NCBI GenBank assembly: GCA_963920665.1
Contig: OY987267.1
Span: 186,001-250,000, forward strand
Direction of reading: 5' to 3'
Length of the DNA stretch: 64,000 nt
DNA from: Straminergon stramineum
Taxonomy: Eukaryota; Streptophyta; Bryopsida; Hypnales; Calliergonaceae
Shown here: in pieces, positions 1 to 11,685 of the stretch
How the letters are laid out: every line of letters starts with the position of its first letter
Numbering within the stretch: the first letter of the stretch is position 1
Notes under the pieces: generated by a model
What the model saw: the letters and a program-made list of their open reading frames with translations, nothing else
Databases searched by the model: none
Told to the model about the DNA's origin: nothing
Translations under genes and position numbers: made by a program

Positions 1-2047
1 CGCAAATCCATCTCCGTTGCCACCCTCAACTCTGTTTGAAGGATGAGGTCTGACACGGGAATGTGGCGGAGAACTCGACCATCGTGATTGATTCTAATTC
101 GTGCCCCTCATAGCGGGGCTTCACGCACCATGGTTGTATATGCTTCTTTAGCTTCACATTATGCTAAGAGCCTTGGAAGAAAGTTGAAGAAGCCCTCCTA
201 TTGCAACAAGATGCAATGAGACACATGCAACACGTTAGGACTTTGGTTTTGTACAAAACCATCACAAAAGTGAACATTGGAAGTGGCAAACTGCCGTACA
301 CATAGCTTCCAGAAGCCTGCCAGAGTTGACTTCACAATGCTATCATGGACACTATAAAAGATGTACTATGTCCAGCAACAAGGAAAAAACATCTTCATAG
401 ACATGAAGGACAAACGGGATGTGGTCTACCAAAGCAATTTTCTATACTCTAGAAAGTCAAAGTAGACCTCTTTTTCGACACATAATCCTTGTTCTAAACA
501 TGCCAGCATGTGCATCCATGATACTACTACTTCCCAAATGAAGACCCTAAACAAGCACATTCATTTCACTCATTATATTGTAAGCCAAAGACAAAGACTA
601 CCTCCTCTGACATTGTACTAGGTGTACATCATATTTGAAATTGCACACATACATGTCATGAATTGTACAGTACGAAATACAAAATATCTAGGATAAATGC
701 CATATCATATCACTTTAAAAACATAGTGTCCGAATGGACAAGTCTAATTCTATTAACCATCCTGAAATTGATACAATTTGTTGAAATGGACAAGGAATTA
801 TCTGGAAAAAGTCAATTTTGACATTGAAAACTATCATGAACGTCAAACTAGACATTACTCTATGTAATGATGACTTGCACCTATCAAACCTGGAGCTTCA
901 ATTCATGCTGACTATGTGGTTCTCTTCCCATTCCTTGAGATATTGATTGCCAACTTTTGTTGCTATTGCTAGTCTAGGGAAGACAAGGATCTCTTCTTCA
1001 CTAGAGGCAACTAAAAAATCCCATGATGTGTGTCGTTTAGCAGACCAATCAAGCATTATAGAATAGACGGAGTTTGCGGGACTATTTTCCATTTTTGTGC
1101 AGGACGAAAAACATAGTTGTTAACATATTTGTGGGTACAAGATATATAGATCTCCTAGCACTTTTGGATGTCCACTACTTTTATGTACTTAAGGTCATTC
1201 AATTCTAAAAGCACAAGCAAATTAACATAGACCCACTTCTCTTGATGGAAGTTGATGATGTGATGGAAGAAATAGGGGTGAGGGTTTAGGGTCTTCATTC
1301 TAGTCAAGAATGAAAAAACAAAATAGAACCAGCATCTTTAATTCCCCTAAGGAAAAAAAATAGCAATGACCAATGTCCACATTGCTAGGACACAATTTAG
1401 TAATGAGGGCTGCATCGACGGGAACATGTCTAAAATGACCCTAAATTGACCCAAGAGGTTGTAAGTAACATGTCTTAATTGACAGAGAGTGTCTAAATTG
1501 ATCATGTTCATTTCAATAGAAAATATGGAAGCATCTCCGGCACTCTAAATGCTTTCAATTTCCTAATGCCCTTCTAGGAAAAAATTTGTAGGCCCTTAAA
1601 GCCCACTTAGGAAAAAAATGGAGACATCTTCTGCACCCAAATCCAAAAAAAATATGCAAACATGTGTGGGCCTCATAACTTCAATAAACCCCAAAAGAGG
1701 AACATCCATCCCACTAAAGAAAACAAACATGAGCACATCTGTAGTATTCCAAATCCGTCTTAGGAAATAACAAAAGAAGATAAAAGGGTCCAAATTCATA
1801 GGTCCACATACACTAATTATGTCCACATTCAAAAACAAATGTCTAAAATGACAAAGAATGGACCAAAAATGTCCGAACTAACACATCTTAATTGATTGAA
1901 AGTGTCCAAATTGACAATGTTCATTTGAACTAAAAATATGGAAACATGTGTAGCATCTGAAATCTCTCTATTGTTTTCAAGTAATCTCATAAAAAAACTT
2001 TGCAAGCCTCCAAGCCTCCTATTAAAAACTAAACTATGCAAACATGT
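1..2047. other. Gene-free repeat-rich stretch, probably interior of a CACTA-type element
   Basis: No gene is supported. The sequence is full of short recurring words such as TGTCTAAA, GTCCAAATTGAC and GGACAAG in both orientations, similar in style to the subterminal words near 15.5-16.6 kb, so I infer that it belongs to the same large element. A 64-codon ATG-initiated frame at 898-1092 (minus) has protein-like composition but no recognisable family and no partner exon; I do not call it a gene. Confidence 0.4.
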
Positions 2048-2056
2048 GTAGGCCTC

Positions 2057-2881
2057 ATGGTTGTTCCGGCGGACAGTTCGACAACTCGACGAACACGACG
2101 TCCAACACGTCAAGTAGACCCTCTTGTCCGTCTAATAGAGTCAAACTTACCTTTGACTTTTAAAAAAAATTTCACTCTGCCCGTGAGGCCACCTAGATGC
2201 CATGTGGCAGACACGTGTCTTCCACGTAGCATCCTAAAGGGGCGCATGCGGGTATGGGCAACCTCGGGTTTGGGCGACCTCGGGTTTGGGCGACCACGGG
2301 TGTGGGCGACCACGGGTAGGGCGACTTCGGGTTCAAGCTGGTGGGCGACCGCGGGTGTCGAGTACGTGGCAAGCTGCGAAGCAAAGACACGAAGTGAGAA
2401 CCCAAAGAGAAGTAACGCCCCACAATTACCCGCGGTCGCCTCAAAAGACCCGCAGTCGCCTCCCAAGGGACCCGCACATGCCCCCAAAGACCCGCAGTCG
2501 CCTCCCAAGGCACCCGCACGCGCCCCCAAAGACCCGCAGTTGCCCTCATTTTGAGACCCGCAGTCGCCCCACCGTACCCGTAGTCGCCCTGGATTTTGGA
2601 CCCGCAGTCGCCCTCATTCTGGGACCCGCGGTCACCCCACCTTACCTGCACGCGCCCCACCCGCAGTCGCCTATGGTGACGTGGTCAAAGCTTTCCATGT
2701 CACTATTGACAACCCGCCACGTAAGATAAAAATTTTGGCTACCTTGCCCGAAAACCCTAAACCCTAATTTCGCGTTCGTCAAATTTGTCTCGTATATGCG
2801 ACACTCGTCTTATACGACATGCGACATCAGACGAACAACTCAACACCCAAACCCCAAAACATGTTCAACAGAACAACCATG
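2057..2881. mobile_element. Non-autonomous MULE-type element with GC-rich foldback core, copy 1
   Basis: The element starts ATGGTTGTTCCGG and ends GAACAACCATG, a short terminal inverted repeat. It is flanked by a 9-bp direct duplication GTAGGCCTC (2048-2056 and 2882-2890), the size expected for Mutator-like elements. The core is strongly GC-rich: the left half repeats words like GGGCGACCACGGGT, the right half repeats their reverse complement ACCCGCAGTCGCC, so the core could fold into a long hairpin. No transposase is encoded. A second, highly similar copy in the opposite orientation lies at 23958-24602. Long frames inside it are open on both strands because of composition and are not genes. 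Confidence 0.8.
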
Positions 2882-2888
2882 GTAGGCC

Positions 2889-3034
2889 TCCAAGCATCTT
2901 CATAAAATCCAAAAAAATATGCAAACATGTGTAGGCCTCCAAGCATCCTCATAAAATAAAAAAAAATATGCAAACATGTGTAGGCCTCTAAGCATCTTCA
3001 TAAAACAAAATATGGAAACATGGGCAGGCCTCCA
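2889..3034. repeat. 49-bp tandem repeat, about three copies
   Basis: Starting immediately after the MULE-type element, the unit TCCAAGCATCTTCATAAAA followed by ATATGCAAACATGTGTAGGCC recurs at about 2889, 2938 and 2987, ending near 3034, with small substitutions. Related single units occur upstream (near 1650 and 2025), one of which was the target of the MULE-type insertion. Confidence 0.75.
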
Positions 3035-3994
3035 AGATTTTGAAATTATATTATACTACTGTTGTTGTCATCTATTTTGACAGAAATGGTTTAAAAAGGC
3101 GTGCCACCTGGGACTCTTAGATGTCTTAGAAGACATTGGAATGGACGTTATGATGTTCTGTAGAACATCGTGATGCCACAAATCTTCATTCTAGTGACAG
3201 TCAACAATCGTGACTACAGAACCCTAAAAAGGTGGACACCTACTTTTGCCTGTCGCATGGAACCCTAAGGCATCTTCTTGCAGACTGTTTAGAAATTTAG
3301 CTTTGGAATTGAGAGCAATTTTTTGTGTGCAACATGACACTTCACTCAGGTGCGCATAGTTGTCTTCTGTTTCCAAGTGGAGAAGGAGCTTTAATAGAAG
3401 GAGATCATGATCTTAACATGGATAGTGCAGGTCTCAGCATTTTCAAGAACTTTTTGGAGGGGGTTGTGGCCGCATCACTCACCTCAACAATGGAGGCAGC
3501 TGAGGCGCCCATTGCATCCACTTAAAAACTCCGTAGAAGTAGCCGCCTACACAATCCAAGTGAGTTGGTCAATGAAATTGCAACACCCTTGCAACAAATT
3601 CCGAAGAAGAAGAAGGTAACAAACTCTCTTTACCACACACCTTCACTGTTTGGACACTATGTTTGGGTAATCTGGCGTTGGGGTTTTCGACAGAGGTTGA
3701 TTTTGCTTGCCTGATCGGAAGGAGAGAGTGCACAGGGGTGTGTAGATCAAGCTAGAGAGAGACAGGGTGCGGTTTTAGGGTTCTAGCCCCGTCCCTCACC
3801 TGCGCCCCGTCCCGATGAGGTGCTACATGCGCCAGTTCTCCTCGCACCTGCGCTCGGTGCCGCGTCCCGCTCGGAGCCTAGTCCCTCACAGCTCCGCTGT
3901 TGGTCCCTCCCAACTGCGCCGGCCCTCAGCCTAGCGGTTGCTCGCTTCGTTAAATTTGAATTTCTTACTTGATGGTGGGCATCAATCATGGTGG
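3035..3994. other. Gene-free spacer left of the LTR-type element
   Basis: I see no supported gene. A 66-codon frame at 3325-3525 (plus) has no recognisable family. The segment from about 3780 to 3945 is GC-rich and pyrimidine-rich, unlike its surroundings. The 5-bp duplication GTGCG at 3995-3999 marks the LTR-type insertion that follows. Confidence 0.4.
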
Positions 3995-5036
3995 GTGCGT
4001 GTCGCAGCACAAGATAAGTAAATTCCCTATTATGCTCACAAAAATCACTCTAGAGCATAACGAAGTGACTCTAAAGATCTAACCCACGAGATTTTGTGAA
4101 GTATTTACTTGATTTGGGCGAGTAAGCTCTCTCACCCTCTAAAACTTCCTTTCCGGTCCTAGATCTAAAACCGGAAACAACCAACCACCAAGAGGATTAG
4201 GACCGGATTACTTCCCATCCGATTCTTTAATCCTCCGGTAAACCCAATTCTCCCAATCTCCAGGACATAAACAATTCCGGTCCTGGTATTGCTCTGAACC
4301 AATCCGCTCCGGCTGGTTCCTGTACCTCCTCAACTCTCTTCCGGTTTAGTTTTGCCTCTGTTGGACCATCAGAGGGTTCGCCGCTTAGGTTTCTGAGTGG
4401 TAGGCCCACCACTCCTTCTGCGGATTATAGTGGTTGAAGACCCACTATTCTCTCCCTTCCTCTCCTAACTAACTCGAATCCGGTTTGATCCCTCACAACA
4501 CTCCCGAAATCAATCCGGAATGCAGGTCACACAGAGATCCCCCGTACGATCCATTCTTATTACAACGACCTCAATGCCAGCTCCTACCCGTGCGAAGCTA
4601 GGTGGCCACAAGTGTACTCGTTCGTTCCAACAGTGACTAGAATCATTCCATTTACCAACTAAGGTGGTGAGACCTCTCAGAAGATCGGACACTCAACTGG
4701 ACTACCCGTCTAGGAGTTCTAGCGCAACTAAGGATACCCTCCCTATCCGCCTAGCCTAACAACGACTATCTCACCCGGAACTTCAAAACCCTAGATCTTG
4801 CTGAGGCACTGAAATACACTCCCAACACTTACACAACCTGCACACACACTAAGGATCGGAAACTATCGTACTAAGGGGAGAAATCTAATCACAAATCTGC
4901 CTTACGCCTTCCTAACTCCTCATCATGCAAACCTGCCAAGCTTGGGAGACACACACAACAACAGAGCGCATACAAAGGTACAACAGAAATGCAAAAAGAA
5001 GACTCCAAGCATCCCTCGCGGGCGCTGACTATATAT

Positions 5037-8000
5037 TGTCGCAACACAGGATAAGTAAATTCCCTGTTATGCTCACAAAAATCACTCTAGAGCATAACGA
5101 AGTGACTCTAAAGATCGAACCCACGAGATTCTATGAAGTATTTACTTGATTTGGGCAAGTAAGCGCTCTCACCCTCTAAAACTTCCTTTCCGGTCCTAGA
5201 TCTAAAACCGGAAATAAACAACCACCCAAAGGATTAGGACCGGATTACTTCCCATCCGATTCTTTAATCCTCCGGTAAACCCAATTCTCCCAATCTCCAG
5301 AACCTAAACAATTCTGGTCTTGGTACTACTCTGAACCAATCCGCTCCGACTGGTTCCCGTATCTTCCCAACACTCTTCCGGTTTAGTTTTGCCTCTGTTG
5401 GACCATTAGAGGGTTCGCCGCTTAGGTTTATGAGTGGTAGGCCCACCACTCCTTCTGCGGATTATAGTGGTTGAAGACCCACTATTCTCTCCCCTCCTTT
5501 CCTAACTAACTCGAATCCGGTTTGATCCCTCACAGCAATCCGGACTGCAATCCAGAATGCAGGTCACACAGAGATCCCCCGTATGATCTGTTCTTACTAC
5601 TACGACCTCAATGCCAGCTCCTACCCGTGCGAAGCTAGGTGGTTACAAGTGTACTCGTCCGTTCCAACAGTAACTAGGATCATTCCGTTTACCAACTACG
5701 ATGATGAGACCTCTCAGAAGGTCGGACACTCAACCGAACTACCTGTCCAGGAGTTCTAGCACGACTAAGGATACCCTCCCTATCCGCCTAGCCTAACAAC
5801 GGCTATCTCACCCGGAACTTCAAAACCCTAGATCCTGCTGAGGCACTAAAATACACTCCCAACACTTACACAACCTGCACACACACTAAGGATCGGAAAC
5901 TATCGCACTAAGGGGAGAAATCTAACCACAACTCTGCCTTACACCTTCCTAACTCCACATCATGCAAACTTGCTAAGCTTGGGAGACACACACAACAAGA
6001 GAGCGCATACAAAGGTACAACAAGAATTGCAAAAAGAAGACTCCCAGCGTCCCTCGCTGGCGCTGACTATATACATTTCAAAAAGTTACAAATGGGTAGG
6101 AAAACTCACGAAAAGTCCGCCGCCATCTCGGTCAGACTTTCCGGTCCTACCTACCCCCTGCCGGATCGGAACAGTTTCCGTATCCGTTCCTACTCTACCT
6201 ACTCTGTACATCCTAAGCCTCTATTCGCGATCTGATGGTTGCGCTGTCCGCCCCCGGGTCCATCTGCTCGAAAACCTCGTTTAGGTTCCAACTCCTCTCT
6301 ACCTCCTGAGGTCGAGGAACCGGATTGCCTCCTATGGACGCGGGTGGTGAGTCCAAGTCGATGGCGGTTCCAAGCGTGCCGGCCTGGGTCGTTCTCTTGG
6401 ACTTGGGGGTCGCATCCTTCCCCTCTCCTGTTGTCACATCCGGGAACGAATCCGGGAGGGAGATATTCGAGAGTCGAATACCGCGAGAGCAAGTTGCTCC
6501 CGACAGTATCCGGGTACTCTCCTCCATTCGGTCCGCTGCCTTCCGTGCTTCCTTCATTGCCGCTTCTACCTGCTCGGCAAAGTCGTTGGGAATCCACACC
6601 ATCCGGGAACCGGATAGCTTCTTCTCCTCGTGCACCCGCTCGTCACACAACTTGGCTTTGGTGAGGGCCGTTCCGATCTCCCCGAACGTGGCCTTCACTT
6701 GCTCCATCATCTGCCGAGCATCCTCTGCAATAGATTTGGTGGCTGCGAAGTTCTCCTTGTGCACCAGGATCTCCGTCTTCATCTGATCCACCTCCTCTTG
6801 TAACCGGCGGATCTTTGCTTCCTGCTTCCGGGACTTGACCGGATCAGAAATACAACCCGCCACCTCTTCCGGTAGCTCCCGGTCGGGTGCTGCTCCCACC
6901 ATCCTCCCGATTGCTATCAGCATCTTCCTTTTCATCTCCCAATCTGCTCGTATGTCGCATAAGGTTTTTACGAGTGATCTGAACGGATCTTCGGGATCCG
7001 ATTCTTCGGACACCGTCTTCTCGACCTCCGGTTTCTCCTTTGGGGCCGGGGTGTCGCGAGCGGGTGGTGTCCCTCGCTTGTTGGGAGAGGTCGTCTTCTG
7101 CCGTTTGATGACCAGCATTGGCGTCTCCTCTTCCTCTGACTCATTGTTCTCCTCGGGATTGGAACTGGATTCCATCTCCTCATCCGTTTCCGATTCTCCG
7201 TATTTCAGGAGAGTTTCCAGAGCCTTCCACCTCTTCTCCTCTAGTGCGCTCAGGAGCTGGTGAGAATGATAGAAGTGCATGAGATAGGGGTACACCGGAG
7301 TGGCCCTACTCTTCCCCACTCTTCCTACGAGTTGGGTGACCAGCTTGGAAATGATCTGAGCCCAGTCAACTTTCCGGTCTCCTCTCAGAGAGCCGAAAAT
7401 TGTGTTGGCGAGGGAGATAGTCACCCTCGTCGGTTTTTCCGGATGAAGGACCGGAACTAAGAACTTCAGCAGCCGGCGTTGTCGCTCGTCGATGCAGTCG
7501 TCCACCGCGCATCCGTCTTTCGGGTTGACCGCTCCCCCGAATTTTCCACGGCAGAATTCATCCTTCCGGCTTGCCATTCCTAGCCCTCCTGCTCGGAAAC
7601 TATAGACTGCTCTCCACACGTTTTCCATCCACAGATGTGGAACGGCTCGCGGAGTGTTGTCAAACTCATTGGACAGCTTGCCCAAGAGTTCTTTGACTAT
7701 GGTCTCTTCTTTGAAGCCCCAAGGTTTATCTACAAACCCTAGGCAACCCATGGAGTCAAGTCTTCCATGAGTTGGGACTTGGCTGGTTCGGTGGAAGGAA
7801 CAACCGGAACTACCTTCCGGAGCTTTACCTCTGTTGGGGGTACACTGGAACTGGCCTGTCCACCTCTAGTCCTCCTAAGCTGCGGCATGGACACGAATTG
7901 GTGAGCTCGGGACCCTTTCCGATACTCCCTCGCTATCTCTCCTAGCCACACGCCTTGTTCTCGCTTTCGCTCCCCGATCTCAACCGGTAATTAAAGCTCG

Positions 8001-8419
8001 AACGCTCAAGGACCACAAGTCTCGCAACGGACACTTAGCACGAAAGACTGTCACGGGAAACTAATCGACAGGCACAAAGGCAAACATAGAGCACAGACAG
8101 CGCTGGACAAACGAGAATGAGAAAGAGTTTGATCTAGGTAGCTCCAGTTCTTTTATAGCCGTTGGACTCCCTGCCACCTCATCCTGACTCATTCCGGATC
8201 TGGTTCGTCTAAGGTATCCAGTCCATCCCTATCCGGTCAGACATCCGCTCCTATCCGTTCACTCCCTAGAACCTAGATTGAGTAGATCTTTCTACTATCT
8301 CATTTTCCGCTTCTTATTCAGATCTAGATGGTTCCTTAGCTAATTTCGGATACCTATATGTATTTTCCGGTTAGCTTGACTTAGTAAACCAAAAAAATCT
8401 AAAACTGCACGTTGTGACA
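5037..8419. mobile_element. Inner LTR-type element, full-length 3383 bp, nested in the outer copy
   Basis: It begins TGTCGCAACACAGG and ends GCACGTTGTGACA, so TGTCGCAAC and GTTGTGACA form inverted ends with TG...CA. The flanking 5 bp are TATAT (5032-5036) and TATAC (8420-8424), a duplication with one change; the uninterrupted family sequence inside this copy reads TATAC at the same site. Length matches the outer copy (3383 against about 3376), which supports both boundaries. It carries a minus-strand frame (6213-7951). I see no primer-binding site, polypurine tract, protease, reverse transcriptase or integrase. Confidence 0.8.
6213..7951 (-). pseudogene. Transposon-borne gag-like / plant-transposon-protein frame, inner copy, frameshifted
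   Basis: The frame encodes about 580 residues on the minus strand: an N-terminal basic segment (MWLGEIAREYRKGSRAH), a globular region with WRAVYSFRAGGLGM and VTISLANTIFGSLRG, an acidic Glu/Ser linker, a long heptad-like coiled coil (IRRLQEEVDQMKTEILVHKE onward) and a C-terminal tail. It resembles in style the putative plant transposon proteins found in plant retroelements; I assign no enzymatic activity. Compared with the second copy at 8563-10296 it lacks one base near 7757, which breaks the frame after KSQLMEDL; the remaining open part is 512 codons. The break differs from that of the other copy, so the two decayed independently. Confidence 0.65.
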
Positions 8420-8562
8420 TATACATTTCAAAAAGTTACAAATGGGCGGGAAATCTCGCGAAAAGTCCGCTGCCATCACGGTCGGACTTTCCGGTCCTAC
8501 CTATTCCCTGCCGGATCGGAACAGTTTCCGTATCCGTTCCTACTCTACCTACTCTGTACATC

Positions 8563-10296
8563 CTAAGCCTCTATTCGTGATCCGATGGTCGCGCTGTCCG
8601 CCCCCGGGTCCATCTGCTCGAAAACCTCGTTTAGGTTCCAACTCCTCTCTACCTCCTGAGGTCGAGGAACCGGATTGCCTCCTGTGGATGCGGGTGGTGA
8701 GTCCAAGTCGATGGCGGTTCCAGGCGTGCCGGCCTGGGTCGTTCTCTTGGACTTGGGGGTCGCATCCTTCCCCTCTCCTACTATCACATCCGGGAACGAA
8801 TCCAGGAGAGAGATATCCGAGAGTCGAATACCGCGAGAGCAAGTTGCTCCCGACAGTATCCGGGTACTCTCCTCCATTCGGTCCGCTGCCTTCCGTGCTT
8901 CCTTCATTGCCGCTTCTACCTGCTCGGCAAAGTCGTTGAGAATCCGCACCATCCGAGAACCGGATAGCTTCTTCTCCTCGTGCACCCGCTCGTCACACAA
9001 CTTGGCTTTGGTGAGGGCCGTTCCGGTCTCCCCAAATGTGGCCTTCACTTGCTCCGTCATTTGCCAAGCATCCTCTGCAATAGATTTGGTGGCTGCGAAG
9101 TTCTCCTTGTGCACCAGGATCTCCGTCTTCATCTGATCCACCTCCTCTTGTAACCGGCGGATCTCTGCTTCCTGCTTCCGGGTCTCGACCAGATCAGAGA
9201 TACAACCCGCCACCTTTTCCGGTAGCTCCCGGTCGGGTGCTGCTCCCACCATCCTCCCGATTGCTATCAGCATCTTCCTTTTCATCTCCCAATCCGCTCG
9301 TATGTCACATAAGGTTCTTACGAGCGCTTTGAACGGATCCTTAGGATCCGATTCTTCTGATACCGTCTTCTCGACCTCCAGTTTCTCCTCTGGGGCCGGG
9401 GTGTCACGAGCGGGCGGCGTCCTCCACTTGTTGGGAGAGGTCGTCTTCTGCCGTTTGATGACCGGCATTGGCACCTCCTCTTCCTCTGACTCACTGTTCT
9501 CCTCGGGATCGGAACCGGATTCCATCTCCTCATCCGTTTCCGATTCTCCGTATCTCAAGAGAGTTTCCTGAGCCTTCCACCTCTTCTCCTCTAGTGCGCT
9601 CAGGAGCTGGTGAGAATGATAGAGGTGCATGAGATAGGGACACACCGGAGTGGCCCTACTCTTCCCCACTCTTCCTGCGAGTTGGGTGACCAGCTTGGAA
9701 ATGATCCGAGCCCAGTCAACTTTTCGGTCTCCTCTCAGAGAGCCGAAAATTGTGTTGGCGAGGGAGATAGTTACCCTCGTCGGTTTTTCCGGATGAAGGA
9801 CCGGAACTAAGAACTTCAGCAGCCGGCGTTGTCGCTCGTCGATGCAGTCATCCACCGCGTATTCGTCTTTCGGGTTGACCGCTCCCTCGAACTTTCCGCG
9901 GCAGAATTCATCCTTCCGGCTTGCCATTCCTAGCCCTCCTGCTCGGAAACTATAGACTGCTCTCCACACGTTTTCCATCCACAGATGTGGAACGGCTCGC
10001 GGAGTGTTGTCAAACTCATTGGACAGCTTGCCCAAGAGTTCTTTGACTATGGTCTCTTCTTTGAAGCCCTAGGGTTTCTCCACAAACCCTAGGCAACCCA
10101 TGGAGTTTAAATCTTCTATGAGTTGGGACTTGGCTGGTTCAGTGGAGGGAACAACCGGAACTACCTTCCGGAGCTTCACCTCTGCTGGTGGTGTACTAGC
10201 TTGTCCACCTCTAGTCCTCCTAAGCTGCGGCATGGACACAGGTGAGTGTGCTCGAGACCCTTTCCGATACTCCCTCACTGTCGCTCCTAGCCGCAC
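8563..10296 (-). pseudogene. Transposon-borne gag-like / plant-transposon-protein frame, outer copy, stop-interrupted
   Basis: This is the same protein as at 6213-7951, with the same order: basic N-terminus from MRLGATVREYRKGSRAH, globular region, acidic linker, coiled coil, tail ending near FEQMDPGADSATIGSRIEA. The reading frame is continuous across the point where the other copy is frameshifted but has an in-frame TAG after GFVEKP near 10069, where the other copy reads a Trp codon. The open part after the stop is 490 codons. It lies in the right-hand piece of the outer LTR-type element. Function unknown; probably structural or DNA/RNA-binding rather than catalytic. Confidence 0.65.
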
Positions 10297-11130
10297 GTCT
10301 CGTTCTCACTTTCGCTCCCCGATCTCAACCGGCAATCAAAGCTCGAACACTCAAAGACCACAAGTCTCGCAACGGACACTGGCACAAAAGACTGTCCCGG
10401 GAAACTAAGCGATAGGCGCAGATGCAAACGCAGAGCATAGATAGCGTTGGGCAACCGAAAATGAGAAAGAGTTTGATCTAGGTAGCTCTAGCTCTTTTAT
10501 AGCCGTTGGACTCCCTGCCACCTCATCCTGACTCGTTCCGTATCCGGTTCGTCTAAGGTATCCGGTCCATCTCTGTCCGGTCAGACATCCGCTCCTATCC
10601 GTTCACTCCCTGGAAACTGGATTAAGCAGATCTTTCCACTATCTCATTTTCCGCTTCATATTCAGATCTAAATGGTTCCTTAGCTAATTCCAGATACATA
10701 TCTTTATTTTCCGGTTAGCTTGACTAGGTAAACCAAAAAAATCGAAAATTGCACGTTGTGATAGTGCGTGGACGTAGACTATTAATTATGGTGTTCATCT
10801 CCTTTGGCGGCTTGGCGTTCATCCATCCCCATCCAATAGCATTCCACAATACTCATTTTAGATATCTTCGGCAACACTGTAGTGTTTTCTCTTTCTTTGC
10901 AGTATGCTTGCTTGTTGCTTCTATGTTCTTGAATTTTGTTAAGCTTTGCAATTCGGAGGAGCCTTGGGTGATGGGCGAGGTAGCGTAGTTTTCAGATTCT
11001 GGTGGAGTGATCAAGTATTGAATCTTGGTTGGGGGTTGAACTGCGAGGGTCGCGGCAAGGGTGTGAACGTCGGTGGTCGGAGCGCAAGGGTGTGAGCGTT
11101 GGTGGTGTGAACGTCGGTGGCCTTGACGTC

Positions 11131-11685
11131 GCAAGCCTCTCTTGATCTCAGATTAGTGTAGTGAGGTTGAAAGTGAGGACACCTGACTACCGGGGTTTAG
11201 GATCAAATCTGGGAGCTTTTATAAGTAATCTCAGTGAACTTTTTGTCTTCTTTTTGTTGCCTATCTTCAGTGAGTGTTTTGAACTAAAATCATTGTTTTG
11301 AGTTATTTGGTGAAGACGCCTGGGTGATGCCACAAATCTGGTCTTTTGATGTTGGTCACGACATGTGAGTGTTGGCTTCGACGTTTGAATGTTGTGTTGG
11401 ACCATGTTTTGGACATTGGTCGGAGCGTTGATCCTGTTGCCTTGTCGAGAACCCTAAACCCTCTCTTGAGCTCAGATTAGTGTGTCAGGTTGAGAGTGAT
11501 GACGCTTGACTGCCGGGGTTTAGGATCAAATCTGGGAGGTTTTGTAAGTAATCTCGGTGAACTTGTTGTCTTCTTTTTGTTGCCTTGTCTTCAGTGAGTG
11601 TTTTGAACTGGAATCATTGTTTTGAGTTATTTGTTGAGGACGTCTGGGTCATGCCACAAATCCGGTCATTTGATGCTTGGTATGA
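11131..11685. repeat. Direct duplication of about 220 bp (325-bp spacing)
   Basis: A segment beginning CCTCTCTTGATCTCAGATTAG near 11131 recurs near 11456 with substitutions. The shared part includes GGGGTTTAGGATCAAATCTGGGAG, CTTCAGTGAGTGTTTTGAACT and GATGCCACAAATC. Around it the words GGACATTG and GACGTC recur, probably subterminal words of the enclosing CACTA-type element. 10769-12444 otherwise holds no supported gene. Confidence 0.7.

Larger units (their letters stand above)
4000..10763. mobile_element. Outer LTR-type element (solo-LTR-like), split by a nested copy of itself
   Basis: The element begins TGTCGCAGCACAAG and ends GCACGTTGTGATA, the TG...CA-like short inverted ends of an LTR (last CA mutated to TA). 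It is flanked by a perfect 5-bp duplication GTGCG (3995-3999 and 10764-10768). Its own sequence is 4000-5036 plus 8420-10763 (about 3.38 kb); the middle is a second family member at 5037-8419. Removing that copy and one target repeat rejoins the sequence as it appears uninterrupted in the inner copy near 6060-6075. The right part carries a decayed minus-strand reading frame (8563-10296). Because only one 3.4-kb unit lies between the duplications, with no internal region, I read it as a solo LTR or an LTR-like non-autonomous unit. Confidence 0.8.

Noticed and set aside
898..1092. 64-codon minus-strand frame as a small gene
   Set aside because: It starts with ATG and looks protein-like, but there is no family resemblance, no partner exon and it lies within repeat-rich DNA.
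2036..2729. Several overlapping frames of 139-172 codons on both strands
   Set aside because: They lie in the GC-rich palindromic core of a non-autonomous element and recur in its other copy; openness on both strands follows from composition.
6239..9810. Plus-strand frames of 66-165 codons opposite the gag-like genes
   Set aside because: They are Ser/Pro-rich antisense shadows of the minus-strand frames, which have the coherent coiled coil and acidic linker.
4000..10763. Tandem duplication of two modules in the order R1-R1-R2-R2
   Set aside because: The 5-bp duplications and matching lengths show one element nested in another copy of the same family.
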